A stretch of 64,000 bases of DNA, taken from contig JBLHKS010000011.1 of NCBI GenBank assembly GCA_047620505.1, forward strand, positions 1 through 64,000, written 5' to 3'. The notes under the pieces were generated by a model. It was not told where the DNA came from. It ran no database searches and saw only the letters and a program-made list of their open reading frames with translations. Position numbers and translations under genes: made by a program. Of the stretch, positions 19,286-28,110 are shown piece by piece (position 1 is the stretch's first letter; every line of letters starts with the position of its first letter). The DNA comes from JBLHKS01 sp047620505 (lineage in GTDB: Bacteria > Verrucomicrobiota > Verrucomicrobiia > Verrucomicrobiales > DEV007).

Positions 19286-21796
19286 CTATCTGATCGTAAC
19301 GAAGTCGTTATGATTGAACAGGACCATGACGAAATTCACTCGCTTGGCTCCACCGGCAAGGAACTCAAGGCAAAGCGCTCGCTCGTCGGGCTTAGGAGCG
19401 CGAGAAAGCACCCTGACAAACGCCGAATCGACAAAAGCTTCGTTGTCGGCGCTGACTGCAGAAGTCAGCTCGTCGGCGATCACTTTCGACTGATCAAAGG
19501 TCAGCTTGCTGTTGGCGAGCGCCAGAGCCTGATGTGGCTGAACCGTCGAATCCCGCGAGTAGCACTCGCTCACTTTGGGGCCGTCGAAGATCTGAATGAA
19601 CTCGACCAGTTTTTCATGCGCATGGCGAAGGTAAACGCTGCGCCGCTTTGACGACTGAGCTTCGGTATTCGGAATGTCAGGCCCGCCAAGAGCAGGATCG
19701 AGCGTGCCGGCGATGTGCAGCAGGTTGTCGCGGACGATTTCGCCCTCCATCCGCCGCGAGGGCATTCGCCAGAGACAAACGTTATCCTGATCGATGGCTG
19801 CGCTCGCTTCGTCAGGCACTCCAGACATCCGATAAGTCGCGCTGAGCACGATTTGACGGTGCATTTCCTTCATGCTCCAGCCCCGCTTCATCAGCTCAGC
19901 CGCAAGCCAGTCGAGCAGCGCCGGATGCGTCGGCGGCTTGCCGTGAGCACCGAATTCGTTCACGGTCGGAACGATCGCCTGACCAAAATGACGCAGCCAG
20001 ATATGATTCATCGCCACGCGCGCTGTAAGCGGATTTTCTGCGTTCGTAAGCCACTTCGCGAATGCCGAACGCCGGCCATTGCTCCGATTCGGGAATTTCC
20101 CCTGGGTGCGCGGCTTGTATTCGTTCGTTGCCGGTTTGCTCATCGCCTTTTCGGCAGGAGCTTGAAGCTTCTCAGCAGCTGTGATTAACTTTTCGGCTGC
20201 TATCAGGGCTTTTTTCTTCGCCGCTTCGTCGGCCAGCGCTTCGGCTTTCGTCTTCGCGGCCTGGCCGGCTTCGAGCTTCCAATTCGCAACCGCCAGGTTG
20301 GTTTCGCGCTGCAGCACGAACAGCGCCTTCGCGGCAGTTTCCCATTCCGGCGTGTCCTTTTTTCCAGCGTCTTCGAGATCCTCGATCGCGATTTGCGCAT
20401 TCAAAACCTCAAGCTCGCTCTCAGCAGCTGCTCGCTCGAGTTCGGCGGTCGCGCCTTCCAATTTTGCCTCGGCCTGCGCGATCAATTCGGCCCTGACAAA
20501 CTCCCTACGATCTGGCTGCCAGGCTTCCAGCGGCAGCTCAATTTCCTTCGGCTCGAATGCACCTCCGAGCGCAGGCGGCGGACCTGGCGGGATCGCTTCC
20601 TCTTTCACTGGGAAGCGTTCGTCGCCGCGATCAAACAGGTAAGTTTTCGTTCCAAGCGAAGCGTCGTAGACTCGCGGCAGGCCGAGTTCTTTGATATCCA
20701 GCTCGCCCGGCACGCGATCGGTGCGGACTTGGTAAGGCTCAAAAATCGCGCGCATCGCGTAATAATCTCGCTGCGCCAGAGGATCGTACATGTGGTCGTG
20801 ACACTTTGCGCATCCTAACGTGATCCCCAAAAATCCCTGAGAAGTGTGGCTGACGACGTTGTCCATCATCTGGTCTCGCCCGGTGAAATAACTTCGCGCG
20901 AGAAATCCCGTTGCGCGGATCGCGGCGGGATTTTCCGGGTAAAGTTCGTCGGCGGCGAGCATTTCGGTCAGCATCTGATCGTAGCCCTTGTCGTCGTTCA
21001 GCGCCTCGATGATCCAATCTCGCCAATGCCAGATGTGGCGCTGGCTTTCGCGAAGAGCCGCTTTGTAACCGGCCCAATCGCTGTAGCGCCAGACGTCCAT
21101 CCAGTGTCGTCCCCAACGTTCGCCGTAAGCCGGATTCGTCAGCAGCTGCTGGACGACTTTTTCGTAGGCCGACTCGGATTCGTCAGCCAGAAACGCAGCG
21201 CGCTCCGCAGTCGATGGGCTCAAGCCGGTCAAATCCAGGTGAACCCGGCGCAGCCAGATTTCTTTCGGCGCCTCCGGGTTTGGAGTCAGGCCCTGCTTCT
21301 CGTGCTCAGCCGCGATGAAGGAATCGATCGGCCCGCGCGCCCAGCCGTCTCCAGCGTTTGGAACTTCCGGGCGGTTGACGATTTCAAACGGCTTCCAGCG
21401 ATACCGCGCCTGAAATTCGGCAAACTCAGCCAGCAGCTGCTCGGCCGGTTTTTTCGTCGAATCCGCCGCTCCCGGCCCGGAGCCAGCAAGCAATTCGTCC
21501 AGATTCGAGACGCCGTCGCCGTCGGCATCCTCGTTTGCGATCTGCTCAAACCGCTCGCCCAACGGCTGATTTTTGCCAATTGCGGCGAGCTGCTTTCCGA
21601 AAATATTGTGCGGAAAATCCTCCAGCGTCTCAGCTCCATCCGGATGCGCTCGCAGATGGCAAGTCGCGCAGGAATCCATGATTTCGAGAAGCCTCCCGCC
21701 AAATTCTTTCCCAAGCGCCGCCTTGTTGGCTGGCGTCGCTTCAGCAGAAGATCCGAGGCTCCCGAGCAGGAAGCAGATTAAGAGAAATGTTCGCAT
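19286..21796 (-). CDS. DUF1549/DUF1553 (PSD1) protein with CxxCH and coiled-coil insert
   Basis: From ATG 21796 the 836-residue product has a signal peptide (MRTFLLICFLLGSLGSSAEA), a haem-c site C43-A-T-C-H47, a calcium-loop-like segment DEDADGDGVSNLDELL (about 86-101), DUF1549 (with CAKCHDH), an Ala/Glu/Lys-rich predicted coiled coil of about 110 residues (about 445-560), and DUF1553 ending in NHNDFVTIR. Unlike the other PSD1 genes it has no adjacent DUF1501 partner in the window; it stands alone between the Sel1 and LysM genes. An exported redox/polysaccharide role is inferred from the family only. Confidence 0.9.
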   Translation of the reverse strand: MRTFLLICFLLGSLGSSAEATPANKAALGKEFGGRLLEIMDSCATCHLRAHPDGAETLEDFPHNIFGKQLAAIGKNQPLGERFEQIANEDADGDGVSNLDELLAGSGPGAADSTKKPAEQLLAEFAEFQARYRWKPFEIVNRPEVPNAGDGWARGPIDSFIAAEHEKQGLTPNPEAPKEIWLRRVHLDLTGLSPSTAERAAFLADESESAYEKVVQQLLTNPAYGERWGRHWMDVWRYSDWAGYKAALRESQRHIWHWRDWIIEALNDDKGYDQMLTEMLAADELYPENPAAIRATGFLARSYFTGRDQMMDNVVSHTSQGFLGITLGCAKCHDHMYDPLAQRDYYAMRAIFEPYQVRTDRVPGELDIKELGLPRVYDASLGTKTYLFDRGDERFPVKEEAIPPGPPPALGGAFEPKEIELPLEAWQPDRREFVRAELIAQAEAKLEGATAELERAAAESELEVLNAQIAIEDLEDAGKKDTPEWETAAKALFVLQRETNLAVANWKLEAGQAAKTKAEALADEAAKKKALIAAEKLITAAEKLQAPAEKAMSKPATNEYKPRTQGKFPNRSNGRRSAFAKWLTNAENPLTARVAMNHIWLRHFGQAIVPTVNEFGAHGKPPTHPALLDWLAAELMKRGWSMKEMHRQIVLSATYRMSGVPDEASAAIDQDNVCLWRMPSRRMEGEIVRDNLLHIAGTLDPALGGPDIPNTEAQSSKRRSVYLRHAHEKLVEFIQIFDGPKVSECYSRDSTVQPHQALALANSKLTFDQSKVIADELTSAVSADNEAFVDSAFVRVLSRAPKPDERALCLEFLAGGAKRVNFVMVLFNHNDFVTIR

Positions 21797-21851
21797 CGTG
21801 ATTGCTCCGGGGTTCACGAATTCCCCAGGCAGTGCCTTTCAATTGCGACGT

Positions 21852-21876
21852 GTCGGAAAAGCTGCCGTTTTCCGAC
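21852..21876. promoter_or_regulatory. Inverted repeat in divergent promoter region
   Basis: GTCGGAAAA (21852-21860) and TTTTCCGAC (21868-21876) form perfect 9-bp arms around a 7-base loop. They lie between the divergent PSD1 (start 21796) and LysM (start 21970) genes, next to an A/T-rich tract with TAATTAA/TTAATTA symmetry. This may be an operator or a 5' leader hairpin. Confidence 0.4.
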
Positions 21877-21969
21877 GGAAATTTAATTAAGTTAAATTAA
21901 TTATAAAAGTTTCTTGATTGTTTTTAAAAGATCGAGAATCATGCTCGCAACCCAAACTAAAAATACGCC

Positions 21970-23223
21970 ATGGACCCACATTCGAGTGATTTTACCGAGC
22001 AAGCCTACGAGCCCAGAAGCAATTCTGGAGGCGGATTACGCCGTCTAGCGCTTCTGCTTCCGCTTGTTGCCGCCGTTCCCATTTCGATCGCCGTGCTTTC
22101 TCAGCGAGGCGACGATCCGGCCGACGACTCATCCAAGACGCCTCCAGCTGGGCTGAGACCAACAGCGGGTCTCGTCGAAGAAATGCCGGCTCCCGAGGTC
22201 GATGCGTCCAAAAATACCGAAATTGTGAGCATCGAGCAGATCTCTCGGGATCTCGGCGAAACGCCCAAAGTTGACGAAAAAAAGGAAGAGCAGAAGCCGG
22301 AAGAAGGCGAAACAGCCAAGGCTCCAGACAAGGAGGCGACCGAGAAGGAAAAAGCCGCCCTCCAGGCGAAGGCCGATGCTGATGCCAAGGCCGAAGAGAA
22401 AAAGAAGGCTGCCGAAGATGCGAAAAAAATTGCTGAGCAGAAAAAGCAGACGCCGAAACGCCCCTCGAAAGTTGTCGTCAAATCTGGAGACACGCTCTAC
22501 AGCCTCGGCCGAAAATTCAACGTGCCCGCGGAAGCGATCGCTCGCGAGAACCGCATTCGGGTGAACGATACGATTCTAAAGGGCCAGACGCTGAATATTC
22601 CGACAGTCGAAGAAGCCAAGCGCCTCATGGCCGTTGCGCCTGCCACGAAAAATCAGACGCCGCCACCAGGACCGCAGCCGTTTTCGCAGTCGCTCACGCC
22701 GGTCAACGGACTAGCAGCTGCTCAGCCGGCTCCGCGCAATCAAGTGATTCAAACGCAGCCGACTCAACAGCAAACTGCGTCTGTCAACGTCCACACTCCG
22801 GCGATCGGCACGATGCCGCGGAATCGGACTTCCAAGCCGCGCACCGGGACGAATCCTCCGGCCCAGCAGCCAAACGGAGGTGCTCAGCCGAGCCCGAATT
22901 CACAGTGGTGGCCGCATGCCAGCGGGTCCTACGTTCCGACGAATCAAGCCGGTCAGCAGCAGCCAGCCCAGCGCCCGATTCAGCAGAATTCCGGAGCCAC
23001 CGCGGTGGTGCCGACCCAGCGCCTCCAGCCGGTTAGCGGCAATTTCAAACCCGGAAAATACATCGTCTATCGCGTTCAAGAGAACGACACGCTTCCCTCG
23101 ATTGCCGCCGGCCATTCGACCACGGTCGGAACGATCCAAGGGATGAACAGCGGGATCAGGCAGCCCAAATCCGGGCAAATTCTCATCATCCCGGTCGACG
23201 GGATTCTGCATGAGAAGAAATAG
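21970..23223 (+). CDS. Membrane-anchored protein with two LysM domains
   Basis: The 417-residue protein has a short cytoplasmic tail, one membrane helix (about 24-43; LRRLALLLPLVAAVPISIAVLS), an Ala/Lys/Glu-rich predicted coiled coil (about 85-165), a LysM domain (about 168-212; VKSGDTLYSLGRKFNVPAEAIARENRI), a Gln/Pro/Asn-rich linker and a second LysM domain at the C-terminus (about 360-412; YRVQENDTLPSIAAGHSTTVGTIQGMN). LysM domains bind peptidoglycan, so it probably links the inner membrane to the cell wall. A strong terminator follows. Confidence 0.9.
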   Translation: MDPHSSDFTEQAYEPRSNSGGGLRRLALLLPLVAAVPISIAVLSQRGDDPADDSSKTPPAGLRPTAGLVEEMPAPEVDASKNTEIVSIEQISRDLGETPKVDEKKEEQKPEEGETAKAPDKEATEKEKAALQAKADADAKAEEKKKAAEDAKKIAEQKKQTPKRPSKVVVKSGDTLYSLGRKFNVPAEAIARENRIRVNDTILKGQTLNIPTVEEAKRLMAVAPATKNQTPPPGPQPFSQSLTPVNGLAAAQPAPRNQVIQTQPTQQQTASVNVHTPAIGTMPRNRTSKPRTGTNPPAQQPNGGAQPSPNSQWWPHASGSYVPTNQAGQQQPAQRPIQQNSGATAVVPTQRLQPVSGNFKPGKYIVYRVQENDTLPSIAAGHSTTVGTIQGMNSGIRQPKSGQILIIPVDGILHEKK

Positions 23224-23257
23224 TTTTTTAAGTTAGGTCAGGTTAGAGACGACTCGC

Positions 23258-23298
23258 CGAGGCGCGTGGAATTCGTTCCCGCGCCTCGCGTTTTTTTT
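23258..23298 (+). terminator. Rho-independent terminator after the LysM gene
   Basis: CGAGGCGCG (23258-23266) pairs perfectly with CGCGCCTCG (23280-23288), followed by CG and eight T (23291-23298). It lies between convergent genes and reads on the plus strand; no T run follows on the other strand. Confidence 0.88.
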
Positions 23299-23303
23299 GC
23301 GTC

Positions 23304-24059
23304 TCAGGACGAAACCGCTTCGCGAGCCTCGGCGAAGGCGTAATCGCGATTGAGCTTCGCGATCGTGTCCACGCTGATCTCTTTCGGACAGGCTGCCTCG
23401 CACTCGTACTGGTTCGTGCAGTTGCCGAAACCTTCGCGATCCATCTGGCGAACCATGCTGATCGACCGCTTGTCCTTTTCTGGACTGCCCTGCGGTAGAG
23501 AGTTGAGCTGATGAACTTTCGCGCCAACGAAAAGCATCGCCGAAGCGTTTTTGCACGCCGCGACACACGCTCCACAGCCGATGCAGGCCGCCGAGGCAAA
23601 AGCAGAATCCGCAAGGTCCTTGCCGATCGGCATCGAGTTGGCTTCGACTGCCGCTCCCGTACGAATCGAGACGTAGCCGCCCGCCTGCTGGATTCGGTCA
23701 AACGCAGAGCGGTCGACCACGAGATCTTTGACGACAGGAAACGCCTTCGCGCGAAAAGGCTCGACGTAAATCGTTTCGCCGTCCTTGAATCGCCTCATGT
23801 GTAGCTGGCAAGTCGTTGTGGCGGCGTCAGGGCCGTGCGGCACGCCGTTGATCACGAGCGAACACGAGCCGCAGATTCCTTCACGGCAATCATGGTCAAA
23901 CGCGATCGGCTCACCGTCATCGGTAATGATTTCCTCGTTGACGAGGTCTAACATTTCCAGAAACGACGCGGTTTCCGGAATGTCCTTGGCCGCGTAATCT
24001 TCGATTCTGCCTTTGGCATCAGCGCCCTCCTGGCGCCAGACTTTAAGTGTCAGGTTCAT
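23304..24059 (-). CDS. sdhB: Succinate dehydrogenase/fumarate reductase iron-sulfur subunit
   Basis: 251 residues with the [2Fe-2S] motif CREGICGSC (about 58-66), a [4Fe-4S] motif [11 protein letters not shown] (about 160-170) and the last cluster ligands in [13 protein letters not shown] (about 215-227). It transfers electrons from the SdhA flavin to quinone through SdhC. It is the last gene of sdhCAB, 11 bp after sdhA. The type (non-proteobacterial, with a single large cytochrome b subunit) fits PVC and Bacteroidota enzymes. Confidence 0.97.
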   Translation of the reverse strand: MNLTLKVWRQEGADAKGRIEDYAAKDIPETASFLEMLDLVNEEIITDDGEPIAFDHDCREGICGSCSLVINGVPHGPDAATTTCQLHMRRFKDGETIYVEPFRAKAFPVVKDLVVDRSAFDRIQQAGGYVSIRTGAAVEANSMPIGKDLADSAFASAACIGCGACVAACKNASAMLFVGAKVHQLNSLPQGSPEKDKRSISMVRQMDREGFGNCTNQYECEAACPKEISVDTIAKLNRDYAFAEAREAVSS

Positions 24060-24070
24060 TGCTCGGCAAA

Positions 24071-26005
24071 TTACTTATAGCTGCGCACAGCCAGTTTAAC
24101 GTCTTCGAACTTCAGATCTTCCTTGTGGAGTTTCGGCGTTTTGCCAACTCCAGCAAATTCCCAAGCGGCAGCGTAGGCAAAATCGGTATCGTTCCGTTTG
24201 GCCTCTCCATCTTCGTACTGGTGTTCCACACGAAAGTGGCCACCGCAGGATTCTTCGCGCTGGAGTGCGTCGAGGCACATCAGCTCGGCGAATTCCAGGA
24301 AATCGGCGACGCGTCCGGCTTTCTCGAGTTCCTGGTTAAAATCTGCGCCCTTGCCAGGGACTTTGACGTTTTTCCAGAATTCATCGCGGATCTCCGGGAT
24401 GCGTCCCAACGCCTCGGTCAGACCTTCCTTGGTGCGGGCCATTCCGCATTTGTCCCAGAGCAAAAGTCCGAGCTCTTTGTGGAAACTGTCGACGCTGCGT
24501 TTGCCGTTTATCGCCAGCAGCTGCTCAGTCGTCTTGCGGACCGCCTCTTCGGCTTCGGCAAACGCTTCATGCGATTCGTCAACCACGCCAGGCGTCTGAG
24601 GAGCAAGGTAAACTGGCAAGGTCGATGGGATCACGAAATAGCCGTCGGCCAAGCCCTGCATCAGCGCGCTGGCACCGAGACGGTTCGCGCCGTGATCGGA
24701 AAAATTCGCTTCGCCGAGCACGTGCAGGCCCGGGATCGAACTCATCAAATTGTAGTCAACCCAGAGGCCGCCCATCGTGTAGTGAACCGCCGGGAAAATC
24801 CGCATTGGGACTTTGTAAGGGTCTTCGCCCGTGATCCGCGCGTACATGTCGAAAAGGTTTCCGTAGCGCGCGCGGATCGTGTCTTCGCCAAACTCGGCCA
24901 TCGCTTCCGAGAAGTCGAGGTAGACGCCGTTCCGCTGACCACAGACTTCAGGACCGACTCCTCGACCTTCATCGCAGACCTCTTTCGCAGCACGCGAGGA
25001 AATATCGCGAGGAGCCAGGTTTCCGAAACTCGGGTATTTTCGCTCCAGATAATAATCGCGATCAACCTCGGCAATGTCGGATGGGTTTTTCCCGCAATCC
25101 TCGGCACTTTTCGGCACCCAAACACGTCCGTCGTTGCGGAGCGATTCGCTCATCAGCGTGAGCTTCGATTGATAATCCCCGCCGCGCGGAATGCAGGTCG
25201 GGTGAATCTGGGTGTAGCACGGATTCGCGAAATACGCGCCTTTCTTATGGGCTCGCCAGGTCGCGGTGACGTTGCAGCCCATCGCGTTGGTCGAAAGGTA
25301 AAAAACATTGCCGTAGCCGCCCGTGCAGAGCAGGACAGCATCGCCGGCATGCCGCGAAATCTCGCCGGTCTTCAGATCGCGCGTGATGATCCCCTTTGCA
25401 TGGCCGTCGACGGTGACGATGTCGAGCATCTCCGTTCTCGAGAGCATTTCGACCCCGCCAGCGGCGATCTGCTTGTTCAACGCCGAGTAGGCACCGAGCA
25501 GCAGCTGCTGGCCGGTTTGGCCCGCCGCGTAAAACGTCCGCGAGACCTGCGCGCCGCCAAATGAGCGGTTCGCGAGCAGCCCGCCGTACTCCCGAGCAAA
25601 CGGCACGCCCTGCGCGACGCATTGATCGATGATGTTCGTGCTGACCTCGGATAGCCGATGAACGTTGGCCTCTCGCGAGCGGAAATCGCCACCTTTGACC
25701 GTGTCGTAAAAAAGCCGAAAAATGCTATCGCCGTCGTTCTGATAATTCTTCGCCGCGTTGATCCCGCCCTGCGCCGCGATCGAATGTGCTCGCCGCGCGC
25801 TGTCCTGAAAACAGAAGCACTTCACCTTGTAACCCAGCTCGCTGAGCGTCGCAGCCGCCGAAGCGCCCGCGAGGCCGGAACCGACGACGAGGACTGTGTA
25901 CTTCCGCTTATTTTTCGGGTTAATCAGCTTGGAATCGAACTTGTGCTTCGTCCACTTTTCCTGAATGGACCCTGGTGGGATCCTGGCGTCGAGAATGGTG
26001 CTCAT
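24071..26005 (-). CDS. sdhA: Succinate dehydrogenase/fumarate reductase flavoprotein subunit
   Basis: 644 residues with the FAD-binding start [24 protein letters not shown] (about 38-62), the covalent-flavin region [18 protein letters not shown], substrate-loop residues QIHPTCIP and the C-terminal [19 protein letters not shown]. It oxidises succinate to fumarate in the TCA cycle on the inner face of the membrane. It starts one base after sdhC ends, so the operon is tightly packed. Confidence 0.97.
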   Translation of the reverse strand: MSTILDARIPPGSIQEKWTKHKFDSKLINPKNKRKYTVLVVGSGLAGASAAATLSELGYKVKCFCFQDSARRAHSIAAQGGINAAKNYQNDGDSIFRLFYDTVKGGDFRSREANVHRLSEVSTNIIDQCVAQGVPFAREYGGLLANRSFGGAQVSRTFYAAGQTGQQLLLGAYSALNKQIAAGGVEMLSRTEMLDIVTVDGHAKGIITRDLKTGEISRHAGDAVLLCTGGYGNVFYLSTNAMGCNVTATWRAHKKGAYFANPCYTQIHPTCIPRGGDYQSKLTLMSESLRNDGRVWVPKSAEDCGKNPSDIAEVDRDYYLERKYPSFGNLAPRDISSRAAKEVCDEGRGVGPEVCGQRNGVYLDFSEAMAEFGEDTIRARYGNLFDMYARITGEDPYKVPMRIFPAVHYTMGGLWVDYNLMSSIPGLHVLGEANFSDHGANRLGASALMQGLADGYFVIPSTLPVYLAPQTPGVVDESHEAFAEAEEAVRKTTEQLLAINGKRSVDSFHKELGLLLWDKCGMARTKEGLTEALGRIPEIRDEFWKNVKVPGKGADFNQELEKAGRVADFLEFAELMCLDALQREESCGGHFRVEHQYEDGEAKRNDTDFAYAAAWEFAGVGKTPKLHKEDLKFEDVKLAVRSYK

Positions 26006-26006
26006 G

Positions 26007-26747
26007 TCAGTTCGCTTTCTCGATGATGCCGGTGAGAACGCTGATTGGGATGGAAATATTGCCGATGAAAATCACCACGGCGTAACCGATGCCGACTTTC
26101 TTGATCACGGCCGAAGTCCGCTTCGATCGGAGGCCGAGCGTCTGGAACGCGCTCGAAAATCCGTGGCTGAGGTGACTGCAAAGCAAGGCCACCGCGATGA
26201 TGTAAAACGCGCTCACATACCAGTAGCTGAAGCCGGTAACGACCATGTTGTAGACGTCGTAAACGATCTCGCCCTGCGTGACTCCGTAAATCGCTTGAAC
26301 TGGAGGTCCAGCAAGTTCAGCCGCCTTGACTCCGGGCGTGACCTGAACTGTGAAATGCAAAATGTGGTAGACGACGAAGGCGAGAATCACCATCCCACTC
26401 CAGATCATCGTGCGAGATGCCAGGGTGGCCTGAATCGTCGTCTTAGGACTGGCGTAAGGCGTGACTCGCGCAGCGCGGTTTTCCTTCGTCAGCAGAATCG
26501 TGAAGACCACGTGGATGACGACGCAGGCCAGCAATCCAATTCGGGCGATCCAGACAAAACTGCCGTGAAACAAGTTATGAAGGCCGTAGGCGTAGCTGTT
26601 CATCGCCTCGCGTCCGGAATAAATCAGAAGATTTCCGGCCAGGTGCACCGCGAGGAACAGCAACAGCGCGATTCCCGTCACCGAGACGAGGATCTTGCGA
26701 CCAATAGATGAACCGCAAAACGCGGAGATGGCTCGAAATAGAGTCAT
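26007..26747 (-). CDS. sdhC: Succinate dehydrogenase cytochrome b subunit (b558 type)
   Basis: From ATG 26747 ([18 protein letters not shown]) the 246-residue protein has five predicted membrane helices, for example [25 protein letters not shown] and [15 protein letters not shown], with several histidines suited to bind two haems b (VHLAGN, HNLFHG, HILHF, SHLSHG). It anchors SdhAB and passes electrons to quinone. Upstream alternative starts (26786, 26762) are possible. It is the first gene of sdhCAB and is divergent from the DUF1552 gene. Confidence 0.93.
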   Translation of the reverse strand: MTLFRAISAFCGSSIGRKILVSVTGIALLLFLAVHLAGNLLIYSGREAMNSYAYGLHNLFHGSFVWIARIGLLACVVIHVVFTILLTKENRAARVTPYASPKTTIQATLASRTMIWSGMVILAFVVYHILHFTVQVTPGVKAAELAGPPVQAIYGVTQGEIVYDVYNMVVTGFSYWYVSAFYIIAVALLCSHLSHGFSSAFQTLGLRSKRTSAVIKKVGIGYAVVIFIGNISIPISVLTGIIEKAN

Positions 26748-26859
26748 TGGGGCGTGCTCCATAAACACTACGTGCGGAAAATGCAAGGGGATGACTCAAC
26801 TGGATTTTCAAATGCATTGGCTTGCGCTGCTCCTCGGCGTTGTCATCATTGGCCACCTG

Positions 26860-28107
26860 ATGAATCGACGTCTTTTTCTTCGTGCTGCCGGCGTTTCCCT
26901 CGCCCTGCCGGCGCTCGAAATCTCCGCAGCAGCTGCTGGCTCGCCCAAGCGGCTTGTCTGCGTTGCGAATCCGTTCGGGATGCTGCCGGATGGGTTCTTT
27001 CCGGCCAAACCAGGCAAGCTCGACAAACTTCCTTACCTGCTGAAGCCATTGGCGGAGCACCGGGACGCGCTGACGGTTTTCTCGAACCTCGACCACGGTG
27101 TTTCCGGCGGCCACATCGCCTGCCACTCGTTCCTAAGCGGAATGCGCGACGTCGAAGCCGGAAATTGGCCGAACCGAAACCAATCGATCGATCAGCGCGC
27201 CGCCCAGCACGTTGGGGCGGACACGCGGTTTCCTTCGTTAACGCTCAGCGCTGGCCGACCCGCAAGCGGCGAGCAGGAGCTGCGGCTTTCGTGGACTCGC
27301 AACGGCGTGAACGTCCCGCCGATCTCGACGACGCGCGATCTTTTCAACGCGCTCTTCCAGGCAGACAACCCGGATGCGATGAAGGCGCGTGCCGAGTCGT
27401 TTGGTCTGCACGCCAGCATTCTCGATGCGGTCAACGGTCACGCGAAACTGCTTCAGAAACGGCTCGGCAAAGTCGATCAGGAGAAACTCGACGAGTACTT
27501 CACCTCGGTCCGCGAGGTGGAGAAGAAGCTCGAAATTTCCGAGCAATGGATTCACGAACCTAAGCCTGATCCGGGCATTCCGATGCCAAAAGACGAGGGG
27601 ATCACCGAAACGCTGCCGGCGTTTTTCGATCTCATCACGCTCGCGCTCCAGACCGATTCGACGCGCGTGACGGCACTTGGAATTCCCAGCACGTTGAGAA
27701 CCGAAGAACTCAGCCTCTCAGGCAGCTACCACGGATTTTCGCATCACGGTCAGGCCGATGTTTTGAAGCGAGGCCTGACAGTGATCGAAACTTTTGAGAT
27801 GCAGGAGCTCGCTCGATTCATCGGCCGCCTGAAGGAGCTGAAGGACCCTGACGGAACACCATTGATCGACACGACGACGGTGATGTTCGGCTCTGGCATG
27901 GGCAACGGCTCGTCGCACTCGAATCGCGATCTGCCGATGCTCGTCGCGGGCGGGCGGCTGAGTTCGCACGGCAGCCACGTCGTCTCGCCGAAGGCAAAAT
28001 CGAAGCGCCTGCCGCTGTCGAATTTGTTCACGACGCTGCTCCAGAATTTCGGGGCTGAGGTCGAGGCGTTCGGCAAGGCGACGGGAACGATGAACGAAAT
28101 TATTTAG
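26860..28107 (+). CDS. DUF1552 protein with Tat-like signal
   Basis: From ATG 26860 (MNRRLFLRAAGVSLALPALE) the product has 415 residues. The start resembles a twin-arginine signal; the body matches DUF1552 (GMLPDGFFPAKPGKLDKLPYLLKPL, LDHGVSGGHIACHSFLSGM, MFGSGMGNGSSHSNRDLPMLVAGG). Upstream ATGs at 26791 and 26812 would add a hydrophobic stretch and are possible. DUF1552 genes usually travel with DUF1592-type cytochrome genes, as here: the next gene starts 3 bp after the stop. Function is unproven. Confidence 0.92.
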   Translation: MNRRLFLRAAGVSLALPALEISAAAAGSPKRLVCVANPFGMLPDGFFPAKPGKLDKLPYLLKPLAEHRDALTVFSNLDHGVSGGHIACHSFLSGMRDVEAGNWPNRNQSIDQRAAQHVGADTRFPSLTLSAGRPASGEQELRLSWTRNGVNVPPISTTRDLFNALFQADNPDAMKARAESFGLHASILDAVNGHAKLLQKRLGKVDQEKLDEYFTSVREVEKKLEISEQWIHEPKPDPGIPMPKDEGITETLPAFFDLITLALQTDSTRVTALGIPSTLRTEELSLSGSYHGFSHHGQADVLKRGLTVIETFEMQELARFIGRLKELKDPDGTPLIDTTTVMFGSGMGNGSSHSNRDLPMLVAGGRLSSHGSHVVSPKAKSKRLPLSNLFTTLLQNFGAEVEAFGKATGTMNEII

Positions 28108-28110
28108 CCG

